The notes below the pieces were generated by a model. The model was given only the letters and a program-made list of their open reading frames with translations. It did not search any database and was not told where the DNA came from. From contig CM030943.1 in NCBI GenBank assembly GCA_018136815.1, positions 272,046 to 336,045 on the forward strand: DNA of 64,000 nucleotides, given 5' to 3'. The translations under genes and the position numbers were made by a program. Source of the stretch: Isochrysis galbana (Eukaryota; Haptophyta; Isochrysidales; Isochrysidaceae). Below are positions 53,766 to 62,692 of the stretch, in pieces (the stretch's first letter is position 1; the number at the start of each line of letters is the position of its first letter).

Positions 53766-54180
53766 AAAACCTTTTAATATTCTCGCCTCGCACGTGGCAC
53801 TGGGTCGCATATCCGTAGCCACGCCCATTCCCCTCCCTCTCCCTCGTTTCCCGCCTTGCGGCAACTCCCCTCGTGCTCTACTTAGGGGCCCGGGTCCTGC
53901 GGGGTTCACGGGTTGGGCGGAGTGCGCCTGCCCTCAGCGGTGCGTGCACGCCTTCCTCCTATGCCGCTGAGTGACTTGCATATCCTAGATGCTTTTCGGT
54001 CTGCGTCGTTATCTATGTCGTATTTTTGCTCGTGCCATGGCTGCTCCCCCTCCCCGCGGGGGTCTCCCCTCCTCTCTCCCCTCCCCGTCCAGAACGTTTG
54101 CCGCCTATCATTTCTTGCCGCCTACCCGCCTACTGCGGCCCGCTTTTCCTATATTCATATATTCATATATATAGCTAGAA
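53766..54180 (-). mobile_element. Retroposon 3' region of the tail family
   Basis: On plus it reads ACCTTTTAATATTCTCGCCT, GTAGCCACGCCCATTCCC, GCCTTGCGGCAACTCCCCTC and GGAGTGCGCCTGCCCTCAGC. The minus strand ends in GAGAATATTAAAAGG. It matches 28483-28720. Sequence to about 54180 is probably the rest of the same element; it ends in a (TATTCA) run. Confidence 0.6.
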
Positions 54181-54599
54181 ATGACGAAATGAGATGTATT
54201 TGTTCTTCTACTCGTACTCTATTTAGTACGGTGGCGGAGACGGAGGAGGAGGCGAGGGTGGTGGCGAAGACGGAGGAGGAGGCCCAGGTTGCTGCTCACC
54301 CTGATCCATCACTTGGCGGACGTAGGCGGCCAGCAGCCTGGTGTGATTGTGCTGTGTGGACACCTGGTTGGACCCGACAAACTGCTCTGGTATCTCAAGA
54401 TCCCCCGGCACGCCGGCGACGGTGCGCGCGCTTTGCGCATGCGCATTAACTTACCCCTGCATATACCCTACAAGCAATGCTAGCTCATCAGTTCTAGGAG
54501 AGGAGTGCATGCGCATGCGCTATGGTCTTCATCTTTAGAAGTCGTTCATTGTTCATTGTAATGCCACAAGCTTTGCATTCGTCAAATCCATAAACCGAA
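54181..54599. other. Intergenic with a GGCGGAGACGGAGGAGGAGG run
   Basis: GAGGAGGCGAGGGTGGTGGC-type repeats at 54230-54285 read as a Pro/Ser tail (PPPPSSPPPSPPPPSPPP) on minus. A minus ORF 54223-54411 precedes it (QVMDQGEQQPG). It resembles a degraded polyprotein end, unproven. Confidence 0.3.
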
Positions 54600-54601
54600 G
54601 T

Positions 54602-54927
54602 TTATGGTCTCGGGCTGACGGCCGTTGAGATATCTAATCCTGCCGAAATCTGAAATCTGCCCAAATATCCAATGCCAATGGATATATCCGGATATTTCTG
54701 CCAACCCCTAACCGCCGCTCTCCCCAATGGGGTGCGACTGAACCATTGATCTAGGACTGTTTTCCAGTCCGCCGCGGACGGGTTCAGGTAACGGATTATC
54801 CATATCGCTTGGAGCGCACGCGTGTGTTCTGCCATCGGGAGTAGTCCGATCCCCAGAAGGGGCCCGTCCTCGTTCGTCCTTACTTGGCCTTCGTCCAAAT
54901 ACGGTAAATATACATATCTCCCATCTA
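54602..54927 (-). pseudogene. LINE ORF C-terminal fragment
   Basis: The minus frame gives YLPYLDEGQVRTNEDGPLLG, IGLLPMAEHTRALQAIWIIR, YLNPSAADWKTVLDQWFSRT and PLGRAAV. This aligns with GPHLGVGLL..QWKQVLDAWFCRTNLGR of the LINE at 18462. The polymerase core is missing. Confidence 0.7.
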
Positions 54928-55045
54928 GGTCTAGGACGAGGGGACGGGCCGCAAGGCAGGTGGAAGGAGTGAAAAGGGGAGCGGGCGTGGTCGCAAGGTA
55001 GACGTGCAACGCCGCGCGCGTGGCGCGTCGCGAGAATATTAACCC
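54928..55045 (+). mobile_element. Tail-family retroposon fragment
   Basis: GACGAGGGGACGGGCCGCAA, GCGGGCGTGGTCGCAAGG, GCGTGGCGCGTCGCGAGAAT and ATTAACCC: the same order of boxes as the fragments at 26567 and 50890, in the plus direction, abutting a LINE fragment of opposite orientation. Confidence 0.6.
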
Positions 55046-56340
55046 TCGTACATGCCTTATCCTCCTGGAGGACGGTCAAAGTGTCTAGAGTACATATGGC
55101 TATATTGGGAGCCCCCAGGGGCCATAGGAAGGCCCCAGGAGGCCTCCGGATGTGAAATGGGGCCCCTCCTAGGCCTGGGTAGATCTCCCAATCATAAATT
55201 CGGCAATGGCAATGGCGCTTGGTTTTAGAAGCGCGGGAGAGCGTTGCCACGAAAAGTTGGCGCGAGCCTCCCCCCCCCCTCCCCCCTCCCCCCGCCCCTC
55301 CCACGAACTCGCACTTGCGCGCGCCCCCCCCGCCTTTCCCCCTCCCCCCTCCCCCCCACCTACCCCGCCCCACCCCACCCCCATCCCATGTCATACAGCT
55401 CGGTCAGGGCTCCTACTACCACGTTCAGTGCTTTTTTGCTTGTCATCGGTGCCTTATGGAGTAGTCGGGAGTTTTTGGCTGTTTTTGGCTGTTTTTGCGT
55501 TTTCGTCGTTTTCACAGCTCTAAAATAGTGTCCTATCCTTCTCCTCTCATGCCGAGCTGCTTAGGGGATTCTATCCTGCCTATATGCAGGCCACTCAGCC
55601 AAAAAAAATTCACTTATAGGGCCCCCCAACCCAATCCCCAACACCAGAAATTCGGTTTTAAGGCATGCACTAGGGTTAAGAATAAGAAGTTTTTTTTCGT
55701 CCCAACTCTTCACCGTTCACTCTTCCACGCCGGCATGCTGTACTTTACTCCTATTCGTAAAGGTGTAAAGTGTACTGTGGCGGAGCTGCGATCTGGAGCG
55801 AAACTGCTGTTCGAACATATTCCAAAGGCATCTACTACCTGAAAGAAAGAGCAAGTTTGGCATTTCGGCAGCGCGTAGTCCGGAGTTACCACAGTGTCGC
55901 TCCTGAAACGTCGCACAGAACTCGAGTCGCGCTCCCCTCGTCATGGGAGGCTGCGAAAGCTCTTTAACCTTCTTGTAACGGACAGCCGCAACGAGCAGAC
56001 CACCGGTTTGAAGAACACGCGGTGCCCTCGTTCACACGTCCTCGCAAAATCTCCAAGCTCCGACGTTGGAACCGCCGAGGGCATCTGAAAAGCGGACAGA
56101 GACGCTTGCAACCACCTAGCGCCGAGCGTAGTTTGTGGGCAGGTGCCGAGAAACATGCCAACAAGAGGATCGCGCTGTTCTGATGCGACGGGCGAGCTTT
56201 CGGTAATCTTCAGTAAAATTGATCGAAGTCGCCCAAACGTTCGCCCGGTCCGGCGGAATCTCCGCTTCGTAGTGTTCTCTGCGCGAGAAAGCATCCCGGG
56301 CATCTCGCTCGCCCTCGGGGGAACCCCTAATCAGAGGGCC
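55046..56340. other. Region upstream of the PP2C gene
   Basis: 55270-55385 is C-rich (CCCCCCCCTCCCCCCTCCCC). TTTTTGGCTGTTTTTGGCTG near 55468 belongs to dispersed family D. From 56143 a plus frame (SVIFSKIDRSRPNVRPVRRN, FVVFSARESIPG) runs to GCTGAG|GTAAGT at 56355, a good splice donor, so it may be an upstream exon of the PP2C gene. Confidence 0.4.
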
Positions 56341-56383
56341 GCTCCCTTTGCTGAGGTAAGTGGGGATGGGGGAAGGGCGGGGA

Positions 56384-56460
56384 GGGTGGGTGGGTGGGTG
56401 GGTGGGGGGGGGGGGGGGGGGGAGGGGGGGGGGGGAGGGGGAGGGGGGGGGGGGGGGAGG
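56384..56460. repeat. G-rich tract with quadruplex potential
   Basis: GGGTGGGTGGGTGGGTGGG, then G runs of 20, 13 and 16 separated by single A, then more. It probably lies in an intron of the PP2C gene, because it follows a GTAAGT donor at 56356. Confidence 0.8.
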
Positions 56461-56548
56461 CGGAGGCGTTCTCGGTGCCGAGTGGACCCTCCCCCCCTTC
56501 CCCTGGGGTTGTGCCATCCTCGCTCTTGCTGAACCACCCTCTCCGGAG

Positions 56549-58045
56549 GAACGCTGTCCGCCAGAGAAAGAGCAACCCTCGCACTCTCGCTATCCGGTGA
56601 CGAACGACTACTTGGCCGAAAGTACCAGTCACGATCCACTCGTGCACGACGAGTTGAAACCCCTTGCCATGGTGATGCGGAGGCAACCCACAACAGTCAC
56701 TGCGAGGGTGGAAGTAAGCGCTCCTTATCCACAGCACGGGTGGAGGCACGCTGGCGAGCAGGGTCTTTCGGGCAAGAAGACAACGATTGTGGGACTCGGA
56801 CTTAAGAGGAGCGGCCTCAGTGGAGATCTCGACGACATCCTCCTCGCCAACCCGGCTCAAAATGAAAAGGCCTTCGAGACGACCAAGAGCCTCGCAGAGC
56901 TGAAAAGTCCGCCCAAAGCTGAAGATACACTAGACACCCAGTTCAATCTCTACGAGAGCTCGAGCGCCTGTGCAAGCTCGTCTTCTGCCGAGGGCATGTC
57001 GAGTGGGGACGTCACGCCGAGGATCCCCGACTCTCCCCTGCGCTCGTTCACGAGCTCGAAGAGTCAAGCGCTCGTCACAGCTGCTCTGCAATGTGCTGCC
57101 TTGGGCTTTTCGTCGGAACGTGGAGGCCTTGGTCCTGCCAACAGCAGCTACCGTTCTCATGAGCACCTCTTCTTTGCCTTGTGCGATGGCACAAACGGCG
57201 ACCAGGCGGCTGACTTCTGTCGCCGGAGGCTCGCCCAGTACATCTTAGGCTCACGAGCATCTCGGAAGAGTATCGTCGGCTTGGAGCTTTCAAGGTCCCA
57301 TAGCGACCTTGCTGCATCCAGCCCCTCTTTCCATGGCGACGATACCTTTGCCGTGCACGTGCTTACTGACGGGATCGCGCAGGCTGAGGCTGACCTCGTG
57401 CGCAGCCGCTGCGCCTCGAGCGCCTCTGTTCTCGCAATTCTGCTGCAAGCAGGAGGCCAAGCCATTAACCTTGCATGGGTGGGCAACTGCTCTGCAGTGC
57501 TTTGCCGGAGCGGAAAGCCCATCGTCCTTACGCTGAGTGTCAATCATCTCGAGACTTGCCACTCTTCCGGTAGGAACGAGACTGACACGTCTAAGGGCGG
57601 CATGGCGCCGTCCTTGATTGGCGAGTTAGGCGGCATCGATGCGAATACCGGCGAGAAGCTCTCAGGGACGAGCGGCATCCCCCAGATCCACTCTGAGCCC
57701 ATCGATGCAGGAGACGAATTCGTCCTACTCGGCACAAAGGGGCTTTTTGAGGCGGTGCCCCACGAAGATGCCGTGCGCATCGCTCGCGCTCACTTTGCTG
57801 TGTACGACGAGGCGCAAATGGTTGCTGAGAAGCTAGCTGAGATTGCTATTCAACGCCGCAAGAAATCTCTTGGGGGCGACACGGTTGGCGATGTGGCAGT
57901 CCACGCGATGCGGCTCTTCGCGCCAAGATGTGCCGAGCTCCATGGCCAAGACCGCATCGCCCGTCGTTCAATCGATGCGGGGCGTCCCGGCTTCCTTGAC
58001 ATTCGCACTACGTCGAACTTTGTGCGCGTTGTTGGTGGCTTTTGA
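56549..58045 (+). CDS. PHLPP-like PP2C domain protein, 5' exons uncertain
   Basis: The open frame reaches back through the G tract, but translation there is meaningless. A phase-0 acceptor before 56549 would pair with the donor at 56356. After a variable region, the PP2C-like domain runs from about 57130: HLFFALCDGTNGDQAADFCR, INLAWVGNCSAVLCRSGKPI, DEFVLLGTKGLFEAVPHEDA and LGGDTVGDVAVHAMRL. Canonical PP2C residues differ: DGHGG is DGTNG, VGDS is VGNC, and DGLW is TKGL. The same kind of changes is found in animal PHLPP phosphatases (VGTCQAVLCRGGKP, GNKALWE), so this is a PHLPP-type rather than a standard PP2C. The leucine-rich repeats of PHLPP are not seen. Activity cannot be judged. Confidence 0.8.
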   Translation, partial: ERCPPEKEQPSHSRYPVTNDYLAESTSHDPLVHDELKPLAMVMRRQPTTVTARVEVSAPYPQHGWRHAGEQGLSGKKTTIVGLGLKRSGLSGDLDDILLANPAQNEKAFETTKSLAELKSPPKAEDTLDTQFNLYESSSACASSSSAEGMSSGDVTPRIPDSPLRSFTSSKSQALVTAALQCAALGFSSERGGLGPANSSYRSHEHLFFALCDGTNGDQAADFCRRRLAQYILGSRASRKSIVGLELSRSHSDLAASSPSFHGDDTFAVHVLTDGIAQAEADLVRSRCASSASVLAILLQAGGQAINLAWVGNCSAVLCRSGKPIVLTLSVNHLETCHSSGRNETDTSKGGMAPSLIGELGGIDANTGEKLSGTSGIPQIHSEPIDAGDEFVLLGTKGLFEAVPHEDAVRIARAHFAVYDEAQMVAEKLAEIAIQRRKKSLGGDTVGDVAVHAMRLFAPRCAELHGQDRIARRSIDAGRPGFLDIRTTSNFVRVVGGF

Positions 58046-58998
58046 ACCTAATCCGTGTTTGGTTGGCATCACATGTATGACAAAGATGGAGCGTGTTTCG
58101 TGCTGATATGATACGATCTTCTGTCACGAAATGCACAGCTCTCTTCCTCGATGGAACATACTCAGCCATTCCTCTCGACAGTCAACCTTCTCATGTTCTA
58201 GTGTAGCGTCGCCCTTCGAACAAGGACACGTCTCACGGTTTCGAATCTCCTTAGATGACTGCCACCCCAGTCTGGCTGCAATTGTGGAGTGCTTCATCGC
58301 CCCAGTCTTGAATCTACTCCTCTCCCCACCCAGCAGCAATATGAGTCCTTTCGATCAACAATGTTAGGCTGCTATGCATAGGCCCTCAATCAGAATTAGG
58401 TGTGCATGCCAAAATTCACATTTGCGTCTCATGTCGTGTCTTCAAATGCATCAGCATACCTTGGTGTCAACATGTGAGGAATGAAATTGGCATCCGTGTG
58501 TACCTTGGTACCTTGAGAACCAGCAACGTATACGTTACATTACATACGTATTACCTCCGCAACCTACTTGTATAAGTGGGAGTCAATGGTCAATGGGGGC
58601 CTCGCGCCCCAGAGACTGCGAGCGCCCCTCAGGCCTCAGGTTTGGTTTTTTGACAAATACCCCCATAAAGAGGGTATAACTTCTACTTGCAGAGTACCAA
58701 CTAAGTTTATACTTGGTCGCCATGGAGCACGCCGGCGCGGCTCTCCTCTCTTTCGGGCCCCCGGCCGAGGGCGCCCCACCAGTCTGTCGCATCCGCGATC
58801 GACTCTTTGCACTCTTCACGGTTATAAGTATAAGGACTGACCGACGGACCGGCTGACCCGCGCCCTTTCCATAATCCCGCCGCGTTTCCTCCTGGCTGTC
58901 TCGCCTGCTTTGCGCGCTTGCCTCCTTGCACAATGCCATCGCCTGAGCCCCTCCTTGCTCTTGCTCTCGCGTTGAGCGTGTCGTTCCGTCAATTGTTA
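58046..58998. other. Intergenic with a SINE head fragment
   Basis: 58046-58560 shows nothing recognisable. At 58698-58770 CAACTAAGTTTATACTTGG then TCGCCATGGAGC is a SINE head in plus orientation, followed by sequence unlike the A or B body. 58596-58640 carries a GGGGGCCTCGCGCCCC palindrome. Confidence 0.45.
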
Positions 58999-59126
58999 GA
59001 GGTGGGGGAGAGTGGGTTGAAAAAAAAACTCTTGTTGATCCGGAGGCCCACATTTTTTTATCGTCGGACCGGGGGAAGATTTCGCCCCGTCCTCTCCCCG
59101 CTCTAATCCGAATCCGAGGCAGAGCG

Positions 59127-59585
59127 ATGGCGACCGACCCGCCTGACAGGCCGACCTTCGCCGCGCTCCAGCGAGAGCACGGCGGTGGTCAGCCCCCCCT
59201 TGTCGATGGTGTTCGGACTAAATGGTCCGAGTACACCGGTCGGCGGTCTCACCGGCGTTTCATGCCACCGCACTCGGCCGATTTCTGCTTCACCTGCCCA
59301 CGCAGCATGGCCGCCAGCCCCACACCACACCACTTCCAGCCCCAACCTGAGGAGGATGACACCGGCTTGCCTACGCGCTCCTACGCGCAGAACCCCATCC
59401 AGTATACTGGTACGCTGCCTCCCAACCCCGCAGACTACCCAACCGCGCGCTCGGGAATCGTGGCGAGCATTGCAATACAGCCGTCTTGGCGCGCTGCGCT
59501 GCTTCCGCAGGACTTCCTGTGCCATCTACCGAACGGTCGCCAAGTGCATCGCGTTCGCGAACTCGTTGGCACCGGGGCAGCGTAA
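59127..59585 (+). CDS. Duplicated ORF family E, copy 2
   Basis: MATDPPDRPTFAALQ opens 152 codons sharing HHFQPQPEEDD, LPTRSYAQNPI, ARSGIVASIAIQPS and FLCHLPN with the copy at 45343. Similarity begins upstream at GAGGTGGGGGAG near 59000 and fades after the stop-proximal CCAAGTGCATCG. The middle third has diverged, yet the frame is kept on both sides, which suggests compensated indels or selection. Function unknown. Confidence 0.45.
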   Translation: MATDPPDRPTFAALQREHGGGQPPLVDGVRTKWSEYTGRRSHRRFMPPHSADFCFTCPRSMAASPTPHHFQPQPEEDDTGLPTRSYAQNPIQYTGTLPPNPADYPTARSGIVASIAIQPSWRAALLPQDFLCHLPNGRQVHRVRELVGTGAA

Positions 59586-59631
59586 GAGCCTCCTCAGCAA
59601 GAACTCTCACCCAGCGCGCCCGCTGGCGTTC

Positions 59632-60077
59632 GAAAGTTGGGCACTCCGGCCCATTCCCATTCGGTCGGGTGACGTCAGCGTAGTTGACGGCGCCACACAC
59701 GGTCAACCACAGCGCGATGCGCGCGGGCGGCGGCGGCGATTGGCGTGGCTGCTAGGGCGGCACCTTTAGATATGGTGCCTGGTGGAGCATTCTGTCCAAG
59801 TGGATGGCCGAGAAAGCGCCGGCAGCGCGCCCGATCGCGTGTGAAAGTTGGGCACTCGGCCCGTTCGGCCAGGTGACGTTAGCGTAGTCGTCGGCGCCAC
59901 ACACGGCCGACTATGGCGCGATGCGCGCGGGCGGGGGCGGCGATTGGCGTGGCTGCTAGGGCGGCACCTTTGGATATGGTGCCTGGTGGAGCATTCTGTC
60001 TAAGTGGATGGCCGAGAAAGCGCCGGCAGCGCGCCCGATCGCGTGTGAAAGTTGGGCACTCCGGCCCGTTCGGCCAG
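59632..60077. repeat. Tandem duplication, 204-bp unit
   Basis: GGCGGCACCTTTAGATATGG at 59758 and GGCGGCACCTTTGGATATGG at 59962 mark two almost identical units. They share GTGCCTGGTGGAGCATTCTG, TGGATGGCCGAGAAAGCGCC and GAAAGTTGGGCACTC. A partial third copy (GAAAGTTGGGCACTCCGGCC) lies at each end. High identity implies recent duplication. Confidence 0.85.
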
Positions 60078-60214
60078 CTCTTGTCTCTGGTCGGCTTGAT
60101 CCAACACGACATTGTCGAACTTGGGCACCACTTGCTTGCAGCCCGTGGTAGTTGATCATGTCCGGAACCTCGTGATCGTGATCTGGCCAATCTACAAGGC
60201 GGTGGAGCATCACC

Positions 60215-61480
60215 TCAAAGCCTTACGCGTCCATGGACTTCGCCGTGTCTTTGTACTCGTCGTTCTCGGAGCCCTTGGGCATGACCTTGCTGAGGTGCAA
60301 GCGCTCGAGAATGCCGCCAGAGGCAAAATCGCACATAGTACCCGTCCCGTGCAAGGCGTGGTGGCCCCGCTTCTGCCAAAACGCCAAAACCAGTCATTGG
60401 TCACAACGAGGAGGCCGGCAATGGGCTGCTGTACGTCGTTGAGGAGATGGCCGTGAAGGACGACGAGCCGCTTGACGATCTTCATGCTGTCCCTCATCAC
60501 TAATCTTATGATTGGTCGCCATGGAGGGGGGCCTCGCGCCCCCCCCACTCTCTCGACTCCCCTCATGGGGGGCGAGAACCATCCACCCCCCTGCGCTGCC
60601 TCTTGGCATGCAGGGGGGACTCACCCAGACTGCCCAGACTCTCCCAGAGACCTGGGCACAGATCGCACGCCCTGGCCCGCGCTGGCCTGCTTGTCGCTCT
60701 GACCAACCCCTCCTCCCCGGCTCCCTTATCAGGACCCCCCAGCCAGCTCCAGTCGACCGGCAGGGGCGCGAGAGCCAGCGAGGGAGAGGCAGGAGGCAGG
60801 AGGGGCCAGGGCCATGCCCCAGCCTCACCTGCCCCCTGAGCTGTGCTCCCAGGCCCCCTGCAGGCCTCCTGGGGACCTGAAGAGGGGCCGCAGGCGCGCG
60901 CCATGGCCAGAGCCGCAGGGAAGAGAGGAGGAAGAGGGAAGAGAGAGGGGAGGGGGGAGTGGCAGCTCTCCCCTCCGGCGTTAACATGTCTTCTCGTCCT
61001 GTTTAGGTAAGAGAAGACGGGGGCACCAGAACCAGGAGGGAAGGGCCGCGGCTCGCCGCGGCCACTCGCCCCGGCGAGGAGTGATTAGCACTTCTGGGCT
61101 CCCTTTCACGAGTGCCCCCCCCCCCTGCGTTGTTTTTACCCGAAAGGGGTTTTCCCCCAGCGTGGACTCGAGGAGAGGACGTGCTGGGGTGCGCGGGGTC
61201 GGTGCGTGCACTGGGGGGAGGACAAATATCGAGGGGAGGGGGCAGTGCCCCCTCCCCCCGATAGCACTCGGACACCTGGCTCGTCAGGCATGGCGAGATT
61301 CCGGGACGGAAAAGTTGTGTCCGATTAGCTAGTGGGGTTGGCTAGGATATAACATTAATTATTTTATTTATTTATCATGCTGTCCCTCATTGCGCCGTCG
61401 AGTACTTGCGCAATGGACGCAACGTGACGTTGGTAGGTAGGGAAGGTCTATCGGCAACCTCCCCTGGGCAGTGCACATTC
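60215..61480 (-). pseudogene. Unrecognised coding remnant interrupted by a SINE
   Basis: Once the B element and one target duplication are removed, the minus strand reads VASIAQVLDGAMRDSMKIVK, RLVVLHGHLLNDVQQPIAGL and LVVTNDWFWRFG. After a frame change it reads GTGTMCDFASGGILERLHLS, KVMPKGSENDEYKDTAKSMD, followed by a stop and DWPDHDHEVPDMINYHGLQA. The composition is that of a real protein, but frame changes and a stop show decay. No family was recognised. Confidence 0.45.
60498..61374 (+). mobile_element. SINE-like retroposon, subfamily B (full length)
   Basis: An 877-bp element with an exact 16-bp target duplication, TCATGCTGTCCCTCAT, at 60482-60497 and 61375-61390. It starts CACTAATCTTATGATTGGTC then GCCATGGAGG. 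It carries the body shared with subfamily A (GCCAGCGAGGGAGAGGCAGG, GCCCCAGCCTCACCTGCCCC, CAGGCGCGCGCCATGG) and a GCCGCGG-CTCG-CCGCGGC hairpin. It ends TAGCTAGTGGGGTTGGCTAG, GATATAACATTAATTATTTT and ATTTATTTA. It interrupts the coding remnant on the opposite strand. No long ORF of its own. Confidence 0.92.
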
Positions 61481-61612
61481 GGACATACATACATATTGTG
61501 CAACATGCCACTGAACAAGCACGCAACCACATCACGCAACACGTCGCCGGAGAAACTCACTTTCCTCGGTCGTTTGCGTGGTGGTCCTGCTACTGCCTCT
61601 TCCTCGACAGCC

Positions 61613-62002
61613 TCATTGCCTATTTCGTGCGCCGTTCGCCTCAGGGGGAACGACCCTGTTAGCACACAAGCTGATGCTGTATCGCCTGCGGCAGTGTCTG
61701 CAGCGAAGGCAAACGGTCAGCCCCCAAGACCCATACGTCAACGATGAGGGGGACGACTCGTCAGGCACGAGGCTCTCCTCCTTGCGGCAGCCCGAGCACG
61801 CAAGGGGCGCGCAGATGCTGGAGGCGAGCATCTGCCCATTCACCAGATACTGCTGGTCGGGCCCATTCACCACGGGAGACGGTTGCAACTGCTGCTGTGA
61901 TACCTCCTTGCGCAGCCCTCCTGTCCCTCCCGGGGAGCCAAAGTCCATGGGAGCTTTGGGCACCCGGCGCCGCCCCGCCGGGGCGTGCTCAGGCGGGGGC
62001 AA
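61613..62002 (-). CDS. Cys-rich hypothetical ORF
   Basis: The minus frame begins MPPPEHAPAGRRRV and includes QQYLVNGQMLASSICAPLAC, SGCRKEE and LTVCLRCRHCRRRYSISLC. The paired CxxC motifs could bind zinc. They are reminiscent of Cys clusters in transposase-associated proteins, but no family fits clearly. It may be an exon of a larger gene. Confidence 0.3.
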   Translation of the reverse strand: MPPPEHAPAGRRRVPKAPMDFGSPGGTGGLRKEVSQQQLQPSPVVNGPDQQYLVNGQMLASSICAPLACSGCRKEESLVPDESSPSSLTYGSWGLTVCLRCRHCRRRYSISLCANRVVPPEANGARNRQ

Positions 62003-62692
62003 GGGGGCGGAGGGGACGGGGGGCTCTGTGCTTTGTGGCCCATCTTCTGCTGCCAGCTTCCAGCTTCAGCCCCGGCTCCCACAACCGCTGCTGGCGCAGG
62101 GTTGGCCACCTCTGCGTTGCGCGCTTGCGCAGAGTGCGCGGGCTCCTCCTCTCTCCCCCCCGTGCTCTCCGTGGCGCCGGTGCTGGAGGCGGGGGCCCTG
62201 GCCCTAGCACCCACCGCATACGGCGGATGCCCCCTCTGGAAGCCCCGCCCGCCCACCTTCCCCCGGCGCCCCATCCCCCTCTCCCTCTGCGCTCCGCCTC
62301 GCTCGCTCGCCCCCCCCCCCCCTCCGCAACACCTCCCAGAAAACCTTTAGAACCACCTTAAAATTCGCCCTCATGCAACAAAAGGGGGATGTGGTAGTAG
62401 GAGTTGGTTGCGGGGAGGGATCCCTTCGACAACGATGCGACTCTGCATGGGATCCCACATGTCAGCAAGTGCTCACGAACACGGAAGGTGTGAAGATAGC
62501 CTCCTGGGTATTGGCCCGCGCTGACGCGCACGAACCCAAAACAGGCACCAAAGTTCATTGAAGAATTTTTTAAGCGTGCTCGTGATGTTGGCTACCATGC
62601 TATTACTGCCGGGTAGCTTGTTGCTTGTTTATGAGCTCATTCTAATGAGCATCCTATGTTGTCCGATTTCTGAAGTGCCCTTAGCAAAGAAT
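62003..62692. other. Intergenic, nothing firm
   Basis: GC-rich up to about 62330 with a C13-type run near 62311, then mixed sequence. The 3' UTR of the IFT46 gene is expected at its right end. Confidence 0.4.

Noticed and set aside
56360-56540. Gly-rich N terminus of the PP2C frame
   Set aside because: It is the translation of a G tract after a consensus splice donor; all three frames give similar low-complexity peptides.
58225-58255. B-box-like GGTTTCGAATCTCC, possible tRNA
   Set aside because: No acceptor stem, D arm or anticodon arm could be paired around it.
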